Below, piece after piece: positions 8,272 to 17,816 of a stretch of 64,000 nt of DNA (position 1 is its first letter; each line of letters starts with the position of its first letter). The stretch lies in contig NZ_JAAVJI010000003.1 in NCBI RefSeq assembly GCF_012033695.1, positions 372,001-436,000 on the forward strand. Direction: 5' to 3'. The stretch is from Pseudomonas quercus. Lineage in GTDB: Bacteria > Pseudomonadota > Gammaproteobacteria > Pseudomonadales > Pseudomonadaceae. Position numbers and translations under genes: made by a program. Under the pieces are notes generated by a model. The model searched no databases. It was not told the DNA's origin and was given only the letters and a program-made list of their open reading frames with translations.

Positions 8272-10182
8272 TCAGCTAAGTTGTTCCAGCTCACCTTGCA
8301 GGGTTTCCAGCAGCTCTAGCGCCGCCATCCAGTCTTCCTCAAGGCGGCCTTCCTCTACCTTGAGGGAGGCCTGGCGAGCAAGCAGCGTCTTGAGTTCATC
8401 CTTCTGCGCCGCTTCGTACACGGCGCTGTCACCCAGCCGAGCTTCTATGCGGGCCAGCTCCTCGTGTACGGTACCCAAACGGGCTTCCAACCGATCCGCT
8501 TCACGCTTGTGTGGCGCCAATTGTTGGCGCAGGGCAGCCGCCGCCTGGCGCTGGGCCTTTTTATCCAGGCCGTTACCGTTGCTTGAAGGCGCGGAGGTGG
8601 GCGCATGGCGTTGGCGGTAATCCACCAGCCACCGAGCGTAATCGTCCAGATCGCCGTCGAAGGGCTCCACACGGCCTTCGGCAACCAGCATGAAGTCGTC
8701 TGTAGTGCTCTTGAGCAGGTGTCGGTCGTGAGACACCACCAAGACCGCACCACCGAACTCCTGCAAGGCCATGGTCAGCGCCAGGCGCATTTCCAGATCC
8801 AGGTGGTTGGTGGGTTCGTCGAGCAGCAGTAGGTTCGGGCGGCCCCAGGCAATCAGCGCCAATGCCAGGCGAGCTTTCTCGCCCCCTGAGAAATTGAGTA
8901 CGGGCTCGTCAATGCGCGCGCCACGGAAATCGAAGCCGCCCAAGAAATCCTTCAGCGTTTGTTCGCGCTCGGCCGGGGCCAGGCGCTGCATATGCAGCAA
9001 GGGGCTGGCTTTGCCGTCCAGCGAGTCCAGCTGGTGCTGAGCGAAATAGCCAACCTCAAGGTTTTCACCCCGCCGCAGCTCTCCGCCCAAAGGTGAGAGT
9101 TCGCCTGCCAGGTTCTTGATCAGGGTGGATTTACCCGCGCCGTTTGGCCCCAAGAGGCCAATGCGCGCGCCCGGCACGAGCTGCAGCTTCACCTTTTCCA
9201 GCACCACCTTGGTGTCATAACCCAGGCGTGCGTCGGACAAGTCCAGCAAGGGGCTGGACAGCTTGTGGGCTTCGCGGAAGATAAACTCGAAGGGAGAGTC
9301 CACATGGGCTGCGGAAATCTCTTCCATGCGTTCCAGGGCCTTGATCCGGCTTTGAGCTTGCCGCGCCTTGGTCGCCTGCGCCTTGAACCGCGCAATGTAC
9401 TTTTCCATGTGTGCACGGCGGGCTTGCTGCTTCTCGTACACCACCTGCTGCTGCGCCAGGCGCTCGGCCCGGGCACGCTCGAAGGCCGTGTAACCACCCC
9501 GGTAAAGCGTAAGCTTGCGCTGGTCCACGTGGGCAATGTGGTCAACCACGGCGTCCAGGAAGTCGCGGTCGTGAGAAATCAGCAGCAAGGTACCGGGATA
9601 GCCCTTTAGCCATTCCTCAAGCCACAGGATCGCATCCAGGTCCAAGTGGTTGGTGGGTTCGTCGAGCAGCAATAGGTCCGATGGGCACATCAGGGCCTGG
9701 GCCAGGTTCAGACGCATCCGCCAGCCACCGGAGAAGTCGCCCACGGGCTGGTCCATCTGTGTATTGCTGAACCCCAGCCCGGCCAGCAGCTTGCGCGCCC
9801 TTGCATCGGCGGTATAGCCGTCGGCAGCGTCCAGCTCAGCATGAGCGCGGGCCAGCGCCGTGCCCTCCTGAGAGGCTTCGGCAGCCGCCAGCTCGGCCTG
9901 GATAGCGCGCAGGCGCTGGTCCCCATCGAGCACGTAGTCCACGGCGATACGGTCAAGTGTATCGATTTCCTGGCGCATGTGAGCGATGCGCCAGTCTGGC
10001 GGCAGGTTGCAACTGCCGGCGTCAGGCGCAAGTTGGCCGCGCAACAGGGCGAAAAGGCTGGACTTGCCGGCGCCATTGGCACCGATGAGCCCGGCTTTTT
10101 GACCGGCGTGCAGGGTCAGCTCGGCGCCTTCTAGCAAGCGCTGCGGGCCACGTTGTAAAGTAAGGTTCTGAATTCGGATCAT
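8272..10182 (-). CDS. ABC-F family ATPase (YheS-like)
   Basis: 636-residue soluble protein with two ABC domains in tandem and no membrane segments. Domain 1 has Walker A GANGAGKSS and signature FSGGWRMRL; domain 2 has Walker A GPNGAGKST and signature FSGGEKARL, each followed by LLLDEPTNHLDL. A charged linker (RRAHMEKYIARFKAQATKARQAQSRIK) joins them, and a coiled-coil C-terminal tail (about residues 550-636) follows, as in Uup/YheS. ABC-F proteins act on ribosomes to relieve stalled translation. The start at 10182 (MIRIQNLTL) is the conserved one. It is divergent from the TIGR02444 gene with a 49-base gap. Confidence 0.92.
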   Translation of the reverse strand: MIRIQNLTLQRGPQRLLEGAELTLHAGQKAGLIGANGAGKSSLFALLRGQLAPDAGSCNLPPDWRIAHMRQEIDTLDRIAVDYVLDGDQRLRAIQAELAAAEASQEGTALARAHAELDAADGYTADARARKLLAGLGFSNTQMDQPVGDFSGGWRMRLNLAQALMCPSDLLLLDEPTNHLDLDAILWLEEWLKGYPGTLLLISHDRDFLDAVVDHIAHVDQRKLTLYRGGYTAFERARAERLAQQQVVYEKQQARRAHMEKYIARFKAQATKARQAQSRIKALERMEEISAAHVDSPFEFIFREAHKLSSPLLDLSDARLGYDTKVVLEKVKLQLVPGARIGLLGPNGAGKSTLIKNLAGELSPLGGELRRGENLEVGYFAQHQLDSLDGKASPLLHMQRLAPAEREQTLKDFLGGFDFRGARIDEPVLNFSGGEKARLALALIAWGRPNLLLLDEPTNHLDLEMRLALTMALQEFGGAVLVVSHDRHLLKSTTDDFMLVAEGRVEPFDGDLDDYARWLVDYRQRHAPTSAPSSNGNGLDKKAQRQAAAALRQQLAPHKREADRLEARLGTVHEELARIEARLGDSAVYEAAQKDELKTLLARQASLKVEEGRLEEDWMAALELLETLQGELEQLS

Positions 10183-10231
10183 AATGGCGGCGGAGTTTAC
10201 CAGCTTCCCTGCAAACTGGCGTGGGCTGACG

Positions 10232-10678
10232 ATGCACAATGAGCTTTGGCAGTATGCCTGTAGGATGTATGCATTGCCTGGGGTGGAAACCGCCTGCCTC
10301 GAACTTCAGGCCACTGGCGCTAACGTATGCCTGGCCTTATGTGCACTGTGGCTGGAGCACCGGCAAGTCAGGTGGTCAGGCGCCGGTGCCGACACGTTGG
10401 AGAATCTCGCGAACACCTGGGCCGAGGCTGTCGTAAACCCGCTCAGGGCGCTACGTCAGGGCTGGCGTGCTGACGCCCAGCGCGATGCCGCACTGGGCTC
10501 GATCAGGAACGAAGTGAAACGCCTGGAGCTTGAAGCTGAGCACGTGCTGCTGCAACGCCTGGAGCAGGCTACTGCAGGCTGGCCCAGCGGCCCTTCTGCA
10601 GACCCGGCCTGGTTGGCCTGGGCAGTGGCGGACGTGAACGCCCGCCTTGCGCTACGTGAGGCTATTGCACAGCGTTAG
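10232..10678 (+). CDS. TIGR02444 family protein of unknown function
   Basis: 148-residue soluble protein starting MHNELWQYACRMY. The WQYA...Y...PGVE...CLELQ opening and the LALCALWL motif match the small gammaproteobacterial family TIGR02444, whose function is unknown. ATG at 10232 is preferred because upstream residues overlap the divergent ABC-F promoter. Its stop overlaps the algP stop by four bases on the opposite strand, so the two genes converge with no room for a terminator. Confidence 0.75.
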   Translation: MHNELWQYACRMYALPGVETACLELQATGANVCLALCALWLEHRQVRWSGAGADTLENLANTWAEAVVNPLRALRQGWRADAQRDAALGSIRNEVKRLELEAEHVLLQRLEQATAGWPSGPSADPAWLAWAVADVNARLALREAIAQR

Positions 10679-11406
10679 CCGTTCGCAGGCCCGTCATTCC
10701 CACCGGTAGGCGCTTCAGAGGCTGTGACCTTGCCAGCGACCGGTTTGGGAGCAGAAGCGGCCGCCCGTGGCTTGCGCGGGGCGCGCTTGGTGAGCGCTGC
10801 GGCAGCAGGAGCGTTCGTAACCTCCTCACCTGAATGAACAGCGGTTGCCAAGGCCGCCTTGCGTACAGCAGGCCTGCGCCCTGCGGGCTTGATAGCTGGC
10901 ACAGGCACCGAATCAGTGGCGGGGGTGGCAGGTGTTGCCGCAGCAGCCTGGGGTACTGCCTTGCGGGCAGGCGCAACGGAGGGTGGAACTGTGGCGCCTT
11001 TGGCATTGCGTTTATCAAGGGCTTGCGCCACGGCTTCACGCACTTTGCCAACACCTTGGGCAAGCGCCAGGCCGGCCTGCACATCATTCTTGAGCTCGCC
11101 AATGTACTGCCGGGTTTCACGCTGACGCCGTTGCAGATCGTCCAAGGCATTTTCCAGCACATCTACATTAGCGCGCGCCTTTGACTGCGCTTTGGCCTTA
11201 CCCGCAGCGGCAGCCTCTTCGACACGCGCGCGCTGCTTATGAAGTTTTTCTTGCACCTTGGTCCGCTGCTTTTCGAGCTTGGCAAGGACCTTTTCGGCAT
11301 CAGTCAGGGCCTGTGTACAGGCGTCTTCAAAATGGTCTAACAAACTGGCAGTCAGTTGCTGAAGCAGGTGCAACGGTGTGCTTACGGGCTTCTTCTTAGC
11401 CGACAT
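10675..11406 (-). CDS. algP: AlgP-like histone H1-type regulatory protein (short tail)
   Basis: 243-residue protein. Residues 1-125 form a charged, coiled-coil-rich domain (LTDAEKVLAKLEKQRTKVQE). The C-terminal 100 residues are Ala/Pro/Lys-rich and resemble eukaryotic histone H1 tails (KRAPRKPRAAASAPKP). The family member in P. aeruginosa, AlgP/AlgR3, affects algD transcription and carries a very long KPAA repeat tail; that array is nearly absent here. AGGAGG precedes the ATG at 11406. It lies beside fklB, algQ, dsbB and the hem operon, the same neighbourhood as in P. aeruginosa. Confidence 0.85.
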   Translation of the reverse strand: MSAKKKPVSTPLHLLQQLTASLLDHFEDACTQALTDAEKVLAKLEKQRTKVQEKLHKQRARVEEAAAAGKAKAQSKARANVDVLENALDDLQRRQRETRQYIGELKNDVQAGLALAQGVGKVREAVAQALDKRNAKGATVPPSVAPARKAVPQAAAATPATPATDSVPVPAIKPAGRRPAVRKAALATAVHSGEEVTNAPAAAALTKRAPRKPRAAASAPKPVAGKVTASEAPTGGNDGPANG

Positions 11407-11575
11407 GATGTTCCTCCTGACTGGGTGGCCTTGCATGGTATGCCTACCGGTCCCAGCTCGCCAGCAAGCAACGGATAATTTTACGTGACAGCCTGCTGGC
11501 GTCAGGCAATGCATGCCAAAGGTGGCAACCCTGGCCAGAGGCGACGATAATCGGGCTTCACCTCGGGAGTTTTCA

Positions 11576-12235
11576 ATGTCGCGTTTCCTGTTGTTAACGC
11601 TATGCCTGGCCGCGCCCTTGAGCTTGGCCGAAGACGCACCTGCGACCGCTCACGACCTAGGCTACAGCCTGGGTGCCAGCATCGGCGAGCGGTTGCGCGA
11701 TGACCAGCCTGGCCTGGACATAGAAGCACTGGTAGAGGGTTTGCAGCAGTCCTACCGTGATCAGCCGTTGGCGTTGGACAAAGCCAGGATCCGCCAGATT
11801 CTAGCGGACCATGAGGCCGCACTGAACCCGCCTGCGCAAGGGTCAACAGTGGAAGCAGCGCTACAGGCCGAGCGGCGTTTCATGGCCACTGAGCGCGCTC
11901 GCGCTGGCGTTCATGAATTGCCAGGTGGCGTTCTATACACGGAGTTAACGCCCGGCCAGGGGCAGAAACCTACTGCCAGCTCACGTGTGGAGGTGGTGTA
12001 TGTAGGACAATTGCCAGACGGCACGGTGTTTGACAGGAATGATCAGCCGCAATGGTTTCGGCTGGACAGCGTGATAGAGGGCTGGAAAATCGCACTTGAG
12101 CAGATGCCTACCGGGGCTCGGTGGCGCGTGGTAGTGCCTTCAAACCTGGCGTACGGCGCAGAAGGCGCAGGGGAGCTTATTCCACCCTACAGCCCCCTGG
12201 TATTTGAGATCGAACTGCGTAACCTGGCGGGTTGA
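11576..12235 (+). CDS. fklB: FKBP-type peptidyl-prolyl isomerase
   Basis: 219-residue exported isomerase. It has a signal peptide (MSRFLLLTLCLAAPLSLAE, cleavage near residue 19), an N-terminal dimerisation domain (LGYSLGASIGERLRDD), and a C-terminal FKBP domain with VEVVYVGQLPDGTVFD, the IEGWKIALEQMPTGARWRVVVP active-site segment and the LVFEIEL closing strand. GGGAG lies 6 bases upstream of the chosen ATG; the frame is open upstream but unsupported. It is convergent with algQ, six bases apart. Confidence 0.92.
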   Translation: MSRFLLLTLCLAAPLSLAEDAPATAHDLGYSLGASIGERLRDDQPGLDIEALVEGLQQSYRDQPLALDKARIRQILADHEAALNPPAQGSTVEAALQAERRFMATERARAGVHELPGGVLYTELTPGQGQKPTASSRVEVVYVGQLPDGTVFDRNDQPQWFRLDSVIEGWKIALEQMPTGARWRVVVPSNLAYGAEGAGELIPPYSPLVFEIELRNLAG

Positions 12236-12241
12236 AGCGGT

Positions 12242-12715
12242 TCAGGCCTGGACGGCGACGTCCTCGCGGTGAGCGGTATGCAGCACCTCGATCAGGCAGT
12301 CTTCCAGTTCGAAACGCTCGTGCAGAATGCCGCCCAACTCACGCAACCGCGCGCAGAGGTCTGCAAAATCCGTGCAGTCGCCCTTGTCGCAATGGTCGTT
12401 GAATTGCAAGCAGCGCTCGGTAAGCACATCGAGGCGTGGATAGATCTGTTCAGCCAGCTCAAGGCCACGCTCATCACCAAACGCTTTGGCTTCCTGGGTT
12501 AGCTGCTCATACACCCCGAAGTGACCGGCAGATACGTAATCCACCAGTGTTCCGCAGAAGTCCTGCAGTGCCGAGCGACGAAGACGGCCTTCCTCTGAGG
12601 CCTCTTCAATAGCACCGAACGCTTGAATCAGGTGCTGGCGATCCTGCAACCATCGGTCGATGATCAAATGGACACCACCCCAACGTTCCTGCGCATTCTG
12701 ACAACTTTCCAGCAT
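12242..12715 (-). CDS. algQ: Anti-sigma-70 factor AlgQ/Rsd
   Basis: 157-residue member of the Rsd/AlgQ family, which binds RpoD and shifts RNA polymerase toward alternative sigma factors. The opening [23 protein letters not shown] is highly conserved, and the all-helical body ([27 protein letters not shown]) fits the family length. In Pseudomonas AlgQ also affects alginate, siderophore and stationary-phase gene expression. The 200 bases upstream (12716-12915) hold its promoter region and no visible gene. Confidence 0.93.
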   Translation of the reverse strand: MLESCQNAQERWGGVHLIIDRWLQDRQHLIQAFGAIEEASEEGRLRRSALQDFCGTLVDYVSAGHFGVYEQLTQEAKAFGDERGLELAEQIYPRLDVLTERCLQFNDHCDKGDCTDFADLCARLRELGGILHERFELEDCLIEVLHTAHREDVAVQA

Positions 12716-12915
12716 GGTCTGTTCTTCCCTTGAGGTTTACGCTGAAGACGGAACGCAAACCAGCCAATGGCCAGCGAACCAGCACTGTACGACTCATCGA
12801 GCGTAGCAAAGGGCCATGCTCTGGTGCCTTAAAGGAGAGTATGCCCCAGTGCTTGCAGCGGCAAGGCGCAGCGCCGCAATCTTCATACAAGCGTTTGATT
12901 CCAGCGATCGGCTGC

Positions 12916-13404
12916 TTAGCGTTGGAGTACTTGCATGAATGAAATCACCCCAAGGCCGGCGAAGGTCAGAAGGCTCCACTCAGGCAAGCTCATGTCCAGT
13001 AGCGTCCAGGTGACGATGGCGCAGTCGGGAGAACCCAATACAAGCACCTTCAATGTCTGGAGCAGAGCGTCTGACTTATCAAGGTGCAAAAGGTTCGGCA
13101 TGCAAACCCGTTCCTGTAGGGGGGCGTGAGCTTGAAGCCACAATTGCCGCATGGCCGACGCGGCGCCGACACCTATGGCCAGCAAAGCGCCGGCTGCACA
13201 CAGGCGCGCCCCTGAGAGGGTACGTGCCTTGAACCAGCCAAACACGCTTGTGATTGCAACCAGCAGTAGGCAACCCCGCTGAATCACACACGTAGGGCAT
13301 GGTCGCAAAAAGCCTGTGTTTTCTACATAGACTGCCGCGCTCAATGCCAGCATGGCCACTGCGAAGATCAACACAAACAGATGACGCGAACGGGCCAATG
13401 GCAT
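12916..13404 (-). CDS. dsbB: Disulfide bond formation protein B (DsbB/DsbH)
   Basis: 162-residue inner-membrane protein that re-oxidises DsbA using quinones. Four hydrophobic segments are visible. The first periplasmic loop has the CPTC redox pair (LRPCPTCVIQRG); the second loop has the cysteine pair ERVC...PDC, followed by LLDMSLPEWSLLTF, typical of DsbB. The start at 13404 is chosen because the first transmembrane helix (HLFVLIFAVAMLAL) begins soon after it; 35 further upstream residues in frame do not look like coding sequence. P. aeruginosa has this paralogue (dsbH) at the same place. Confidence 0.88.
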   Translation of the reverse strand: MPLARSRHLFVLIFAVAMLALSAAVYVENTGFLRPCPTCVIQRGCLLLVAITSVFGWFKARTLSGARLCAAGALLAIGVGAASAMRQLWLQAHAPLQERVCMPNLLHLDKSDALLQTLKVLVLGSPDCAIVTWTLLDMSLPEWSLLTFAGLGVISFMQVLQR

Positions 13405-13552
13405 GTGCAATCCAGCTACGCGGTTAAAGGGCAGCCACGTTAGTTGAAAGCCTCCAAGCCTTTCAAGCGTGGCAACACCAGAACCAATCTGAAAAACCAA
13501 GGTGTTCAAACCGCCGGTCGCAGCTCACCAGCAGCGTGTGGTCGCAATCAGG

Positions 13553-14788
13553 TTACGCCCTGACAGGGCCGGGCAGTGGCAACGCCAAAAGGCGCTCGTC
13601 CAATAGGCCCAACCCTTCCTGGAACAACGCATTACTACGCTGTGTATCGCCCAATTGCGCCAGCAGCCGCGCGAGCTCAGCACAGGTTTCAGGATTACGC
13701 TGACAACGTAGGCTGGCTTCCAGGTAATCACGTGCTTTCCCCCATAGCCTGTCCTGTAGGCATAAGCGCCCCAATGTCAGGAGAAGGCTAGGGTCCTGTG
13801 GGTGCGCTTTGAGCAGGCTTTCGGCAAAGGCTACCGACTTCGCAGGAGCGTCCCCTGCCACTAGGCCATACTGGCGCACCAAATGGCTGTCATAGCCGCG
13901 TTTCAGAGCATTGCGTACCACTTCTTCAGCTTTCGCTGACGCGCCCAGACGGCGCAACCGCTCGGCGTAGCTAAGCACCAAGGCAGGTTCCTGGCGTTGG
14001 CTGGAGCTCAGTTGCTGCCAGGCGTTATCCAGTTCCGCTTCATTAGCAGCCTCGCCTTCGAGCCCACCTGAGAGCAACCGTGAACCCACCGCTTGCTGCT
14101 CCAGCGCCGCAATATCCTCTGGGCGCATGACTTTATGCTTGCGCAAGTCCGGCAGCAGGCGAACCAGAGTAGGCCACTCCTGGCGTTGCACACAGACACC
14201 CGCCAGTTGCCGCAGTACTTGAGTGTTCCCTGGGTAGCGTTGGTGCATAACCTCAAGTGTTGAAAACGCACCTTCACTGTCTGCGCGATCGACCTGCAAC
14301 TGGGCGTGGTTCAGCGCCACCGCCAGCTCAGCCTTGGGTTGACGCGCCAAGGCCTTCTCCAATAGCGCATCACTTTGGTCGTAAAGGCCTTGCTCGTTAG
14401 CCGCGCGTGCGGCGCCCAAGTAATAGAACAGCGGGTACTGCTCATTTTCAGCAGCAAGCGTAAGGTGCTTTTGCGCACTGGCCCAGCGACCCTCGGCCAG
14501 GTCTACCTGGCCACGCGCGATCGCCGAATGCAGGCGGCGCTTACGGTTGCGGCGCGACCAGGGATTTACCACACCTCCGGAAGTGGCCAGCATGCGGAGC
14601 AGGCTGACGAGCACAACACCTATCAGTACCAAGATCAGCAGGGCTGCCAGGGTGGTCCATAGGCCTGACTCATAACGGAATACATGTGGGTAGTCGATTA
14701 GTACGTAGCCGGGATGGAGGGAAATGCTCAGGCCGATCACCAACGCGAGCGCGATCGTGACAAACAGCACCACGTACAGGCGCTTCAT
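13553..14788 (-). CDS. hemY: HemY-like porphyrin-locus membrane protein (TPR)
   Basis: 411-residue protein with two N-terminal transmembrane helices (about residues 5-22 and 43-65) and a cytoplasmic TPR-like helical repeat region with the HemY_N signature (LHSAIARGQVDLAEGRW, AEVALNHAQLQ-type repeats). It is conserved at the end of the hemCDXY operon. It is not an enzyme homologue of Bacillus HemY; its role in haem synthesis or envelope assembly is unproven. Its ATG overlaps the hemX stop by four bases. Confidence 0.9.
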   Translation of the reverse strand: MKRLYVVLFVTIALALVIGLSISLHPGYVLIDYPHVFRYESGLWTTLAALLILVLIGVVLVSLLRMLATSGGVVNPWSRRNRKRRLHSAIARGQVDLAEGRWASAQKHLTLAAENEQYPLFYYLGAARAANEQGLYDQSDALLEKALARQPKAELAVALNHAQLQVDRADSEGAFSTLEVMHQRYPGNTQVLRQLAGVCVQRQEWPTLVRLLPDLRKHKVMRPEDIAALEQQAVGSRLLSGGLEGEAANEAELDNAWQQLSSSQRQEPALVLSYAERLRRLGASAKAEEVVRNALKRGYDSHLVRQYGLVAGDAPAKSVAFAESLLKAHPQDPSLLLTLGRLCLQDRLWGKARDYLEASLRCQRNPETCAELARLLAQLGDTQRSNALFQEGLGLLDERLLALPLPGPVRA

Positions 14789-15984
14789 GGCTGACGCTCC
14801 TGTGTTTCAGCCGGCTGATGACGACGTGCCATGTAGGCTTGCAACGCCGCCAGGCTAGCTGACAGGTCCGGGGTATCCACGGTCACACGACTGGAAGCCA
14901 ATTGCTCCAGCTTCGACAGCACACTGGCGCTCTGGGTGTTGTCCTGGTTGAAGTTTGCTGTAAGCACCTCACGGGCCTGCGCTACCGCCTGTTTGAACAC
15001 CGGTTGCTCACCGTTCAAAGCGGCCCATTGGGCCTGCTCAAGGGCAAGGCTTAGCGCTAACCGTACCTGCGTAAGGCTTTGCCCAGCCAGCAATGGCCGC
15101 ACGTTGGCATCCGGGTTGAAATCAATACGGAAGAAGCTGGAAATACGCGCCCACCATTGGCGCCAATGCAGAGTGCTGTCGTCTTCGACGGCATTGACTG
15201 CATCACGATCGGCTTCGAATTGTGGTGCAAGCACAGAGAGCTGGGCTGCCTGCTCACGCAGGGCCGAAAGCTGCAGGAACAGCCCGGTACGGTCAGGCTG
15301 CTCCGTGGCCTGCAGGGCGGCCAGGCTACGAGCAAGTTGCTCGCGGGCAGCGAAGGCGTTGGGATCATCCTGCTCACGCAGAATATCATCGGCGCCTTGA
15401 ACCAGTGCACGAGCACTGTTTACATCCTGAAGCGCCGATAACCTCAGGCTTGCCAGGCGGACCAAGTGTTCGGCCTCAGCCAGTCTCCAGTCCTGACGGC
15501 TTGCACCTAGTACAGTTTCCAGGCGCTGCCCGAGGCGCTGTTGATCGCCCTGGAGCTGAGTGATCAGCCTGCGCCGTTCGTCAAGCTCGCTAGCGGTCGG
15601 CAGCTGAGCCAGTCGCTCATCAAGGCTGCGGGCCTGGCTGGCAAGTTCACGACCATTGGATGCCAGGCTTTCTACCTGGCTGCCTTGCTGCTGCTGGCCT
15701 GCACTAAGCTGGCGCAGTTGCCAGGCGGCCCACCCGCCTACACCAAGGCCTGCTGCAGCTACCAGCAAGGCGAGCGCGGCGATGCCTCGGCCAGCGCGTT
15801 GGCGCGTAGCAGCATTACGGGCAGCAGGCGGCGGTGTTGCTGAACCCTGTGCAGGCTTGACAGGCTCGCGTACAGGCTCTGGCCCTGAGGCCGAAGCTTT
15901 TGCCGTACTGGGTACCGGCTCCCCTACCGGTGTCGGCTTAGGGAGAGGGCCTTTAGAGTCGTTAGGCGGGACTGTTTCGCTCAC
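14785..15984 (-). CDS. hemX: HemX-like membrane protein
   Basis: 399-residue bitopic protein. A Pro/Ala/Ser-rich cytoplasmic leader (about 65 residues) is followed by one transmembrane helix (GIAALALLVAAAGLGVGGWAAW, near residues 68-89), a coiled coil (RRLITQLQGDQQRLGQRLE) and the conserved HemX domain (WRLAEAEHLVRLASLRL). Databases often name it uroporphyrinogen-III methyltransferase, but no methyltransferase domain is visible. It is coupled to hemY and lies 28 bases after hemD. Confidence 0.9.
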   Translation of the reverse strand: MSETVPPNDSKGPLPKPTPVGEPVPSTAKASASGPEPVREPVKPAQGSATPPPAARNAATRQRAGRGIAALALLVAAAGLGVGGWAAWQLRQLSAGQQQQGSQVESLASNGRELASQARSLDERLAQLPTASELDERRRLITQLQGDQQRLGQRLETVLGASRQDWRLAEAEHLVRLASLRLSALQDVNSARALVQGADDILREQDDPNAFAAREQLARSLAALQATEQPDRTGLFLQLSALREQAAQLSVLAPQFEADRDAVNAVEDDSTLHWRQWWARISSFFRIDFNPDANVRPLLAGQSLTQVRLALSLALEQAQWAALNGEQPVFKQAVAQAREVLTANFNQDNTQSASVLSKLEQLASSRVTVDTPDLSASLAALQAYMARRHQPAETQERQP

Positions 15985-16012
15985 GTATCCTTCCTTTGTC
16001 GAGGGGCGCGGT

Positions 16013-16762
16013 TCACGGGCTTAAGGTGGACAGGGCAGCCATCAGGGCAACGCTACCTGCGCCGCGGCAGTTGATAGGGTTACGGCAGCCTAGCGATCGT
16101 GCAAGGCCAGCCACGCGTTCGCTAGGCACGAACAAGGGCCGCGCTGCAAGTTCAGGCCAGGCAGTACCCGCAACACGGTACAAATGTTCCAGCCCCTGAC
16201 CACTGCTGACCACCGTGCCATTCAGGCGTTCCGCTTGCAGCCGTTGGGCTACTGCATCGGCAGGATAGTCAGGCGCGCTGCGCCGGTACAGTTCGAGATG
16301 TTCCACAGCAATACCTCGGTCGCCCAGGCGCTCGGCCAACCACTCCCGCCCCCCTTCTCCGCGCAATATCAATACGCGGGCGTCAGGCTCGCCTATGGCG
16401 GCCTCAAACGCAGGTAATCGCCACAAGGCTTCGCTGTCATCCCCCTTTGGGGGGAACTGTGGCTTCAGGCCAGCCTGCTCAAGCACCCCAGCAGTTGCAG
16501 CGCCCACGGCAAACCAGGCTGGGCTGGCAAGGGTTGGGGCAGGGTTTAAAAAGCGCACGCCTAGCTGGGCAGCCGGTTTGCTCACGACCACCACAGCAGT
16601 GAAGCGCTTCAAGTTGGGAGGCAGGGGCAAGGACGCTACCACATGTGGCTCTATCAGCAGCATGGGCATGGCACTGCCATAGTGGCCCTGCTCTGCCAGT
16701 TCAGCTGCCAATGCCTCACACTCAGCCTGTGGGCGTGTCAGCAGCAGCCGCCATGCGCTCAC
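16013..16762 (-). CDS. hemD: Uroporphyrinogen-III synthase
   Basis: 249-residue cytosolic enzyme that closes and inverts ring D of hydroxymethylbilane. The N-terminal [19 protein letters not shown] and the central [19 protein letters not shown] match the poorly conserved HemD family, as does the late [12 protein letters not shown]. Its ATG overlaps the hemC stop by four bases, so HemC and HemD, consecutive steps of tetrapyrrole synthesis, are co-translated. Confidence 0.92.
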   Translation of the reverse strand: MSAWRLLLTRPQAECEALAAELAEQGHYGSAMPMLLIEPHVVASLPLPPNLKRFTAVVVVSKPAAQLGVRFLNPAPTLASPAWFAVGAATAGVLEQAGLKPQFPPKGDDSEALWRLPAFEAAIGEPDARVLILRGEGGREWLAERLGDRGIAVEHLELYRRSAPDYPADAVAQRLQAERLNGTVVSSGQGLEHLYRVAGTAWPELAARPLFVPSERVAGLARSLGCRNPINCRGAGSVALMAALSTLSP

Positions 16763-17700
16763 CGAGGCTCGTCGCCTGCATAAACCTCGTCCAGAATGAC
16801 CTTGGCACCTTTGGCCAGTAGTTCATCCGCAATACGGCGACCTAAGGCCTCGGCGCTGGCCATGGGCGCCCGGCCCTCAGCGTGCAGCAAGTGAGTGCCG
16901 TCTGGCCGCCCGACCATTCCCCGCAGCCATACCTGCTCACCTTCCAACACTGCATAAGCGGCAATGGGCACCTGACAGCCGCCGTTGAGCTGTTTGTTCA
17001 TGGCGCGTTCAGCGTCTACACGCACGGCGGTGGGGCCATGATGCAAAGGTGCAAGCAAGGTATGCAGCACGGCGTCTGTGGTGCGGCACTCGATGCCTAC
17101 AGCGCCCTGCCCACCAGACGGCAGGCTGCTTTCCACAGAAAGCGTGTCCCGGATCCGGTCTTCAAAGCCCAGGCGAATGAGCCCGGCCGCCGCGAGAATA
17201 ATGGCGTCATATTCACCGGCGTCCAGTTTGGCCAAACGCGTATTGACGTTGCCGCGCAAAAAGCGGATTTGCAGGTCTGGCCGGGATGCAAGCAACTGAG
17301 CCTGGCGCCTGAGGCTGGACGTGCCGACAACGCTGCCTGCGGGAAGGCTTTCAAGGCTGGCGTAGGTGGTGGATACGAAGGCGTCTCGGGGGTCTTCACG
17401 CTCGCAGATGCAGTAAAGGCCAAGCCCTTCGGGAAAGTCCATGGGCACGTCTTTCATCGAATGCACGGCGATATCTGCGCGGTCTTCGAGCAACGCTGTC
17501 TCCAGTTCCTTCACGAACAGGCCCTTGCCGCCGATCTTTGCCAATGGCGAGTCGAGCAACTTGTCGCCTCGGCTAACCATAGGAACCAGGGTGACTTGCA
17601 GCCCTGGGTGGGCGCGTTCAAGGCTAGCCTTTACATAGTTGGCCTGCCACAAGGCAAGTGCGCTTTTGCGCGTGGCGATGCGAACCGTTCGAGCGTACAT
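16759..17700 (-). CDS. hemC: Porphobilinogen deaminase (hydroxymethylbilane synthase)
   Basis: 313-residue enzyme that polymerises four porphobilinogens. Motifs: [16 protein letters not shown] at the N terminus, [20 protein letters not shown], the [10 protein letters not shown] loop, [13 protein letters not shown], and the dipyrromethane-cofactor cysteine in [12 protein letters not shown]. The start at 17700 ([11 protein letters not shown]) gives the standard length; 18 codons upstream are open but not conserved in type. First gene of hemC-hemD-hemX-hemY, downstream of algR on the same strand with a 116-base gap. Confidence 0.96.
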   Translation of the reverse strand: MYARTVRIATRKSALALWQANYVKASLERAHPGLQVTLVPMVSRGDKLLDSPLAKIGGKGLFVKELETALLEDRADIAVHSMKDVPMDFPEGLGLYCICEREDPRDAFVSTTYASLESLPAGSVVGTSSLRRQAQLLASRPDLQIRFLRGNVNTRLAKLDAGEYDAIILAAAGLIRLGFEDRIRDTLSVESSLPSGGQGAVGIECRTTDAVLHTLLAPLHHGPTAVRVDAERAMNKQLNGGCQVPIAAYAVLEGEQVWLRGMVGRPDGTHLLHAEGRAPMASAEALGRRIADELLAKGAKVILDEVYAGDEPR

Positions 17701-17816
17701 GGGGGAGATACCAAAGCCAAAATACGGCCAATAATAACATTTCCCCACGCCCAAGACCGTTCTGTGCCCCTATTGGCCTGATAGAGGCCTATTCATCAAG
17801 GGCAACGGCAGGTCAC

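Noticed and set aside
16882..17781. 299-codon plus-strand ORF
   Set aside because: Antisense to hemC, a textbook enzyme; typical GC-rich mirror frame.
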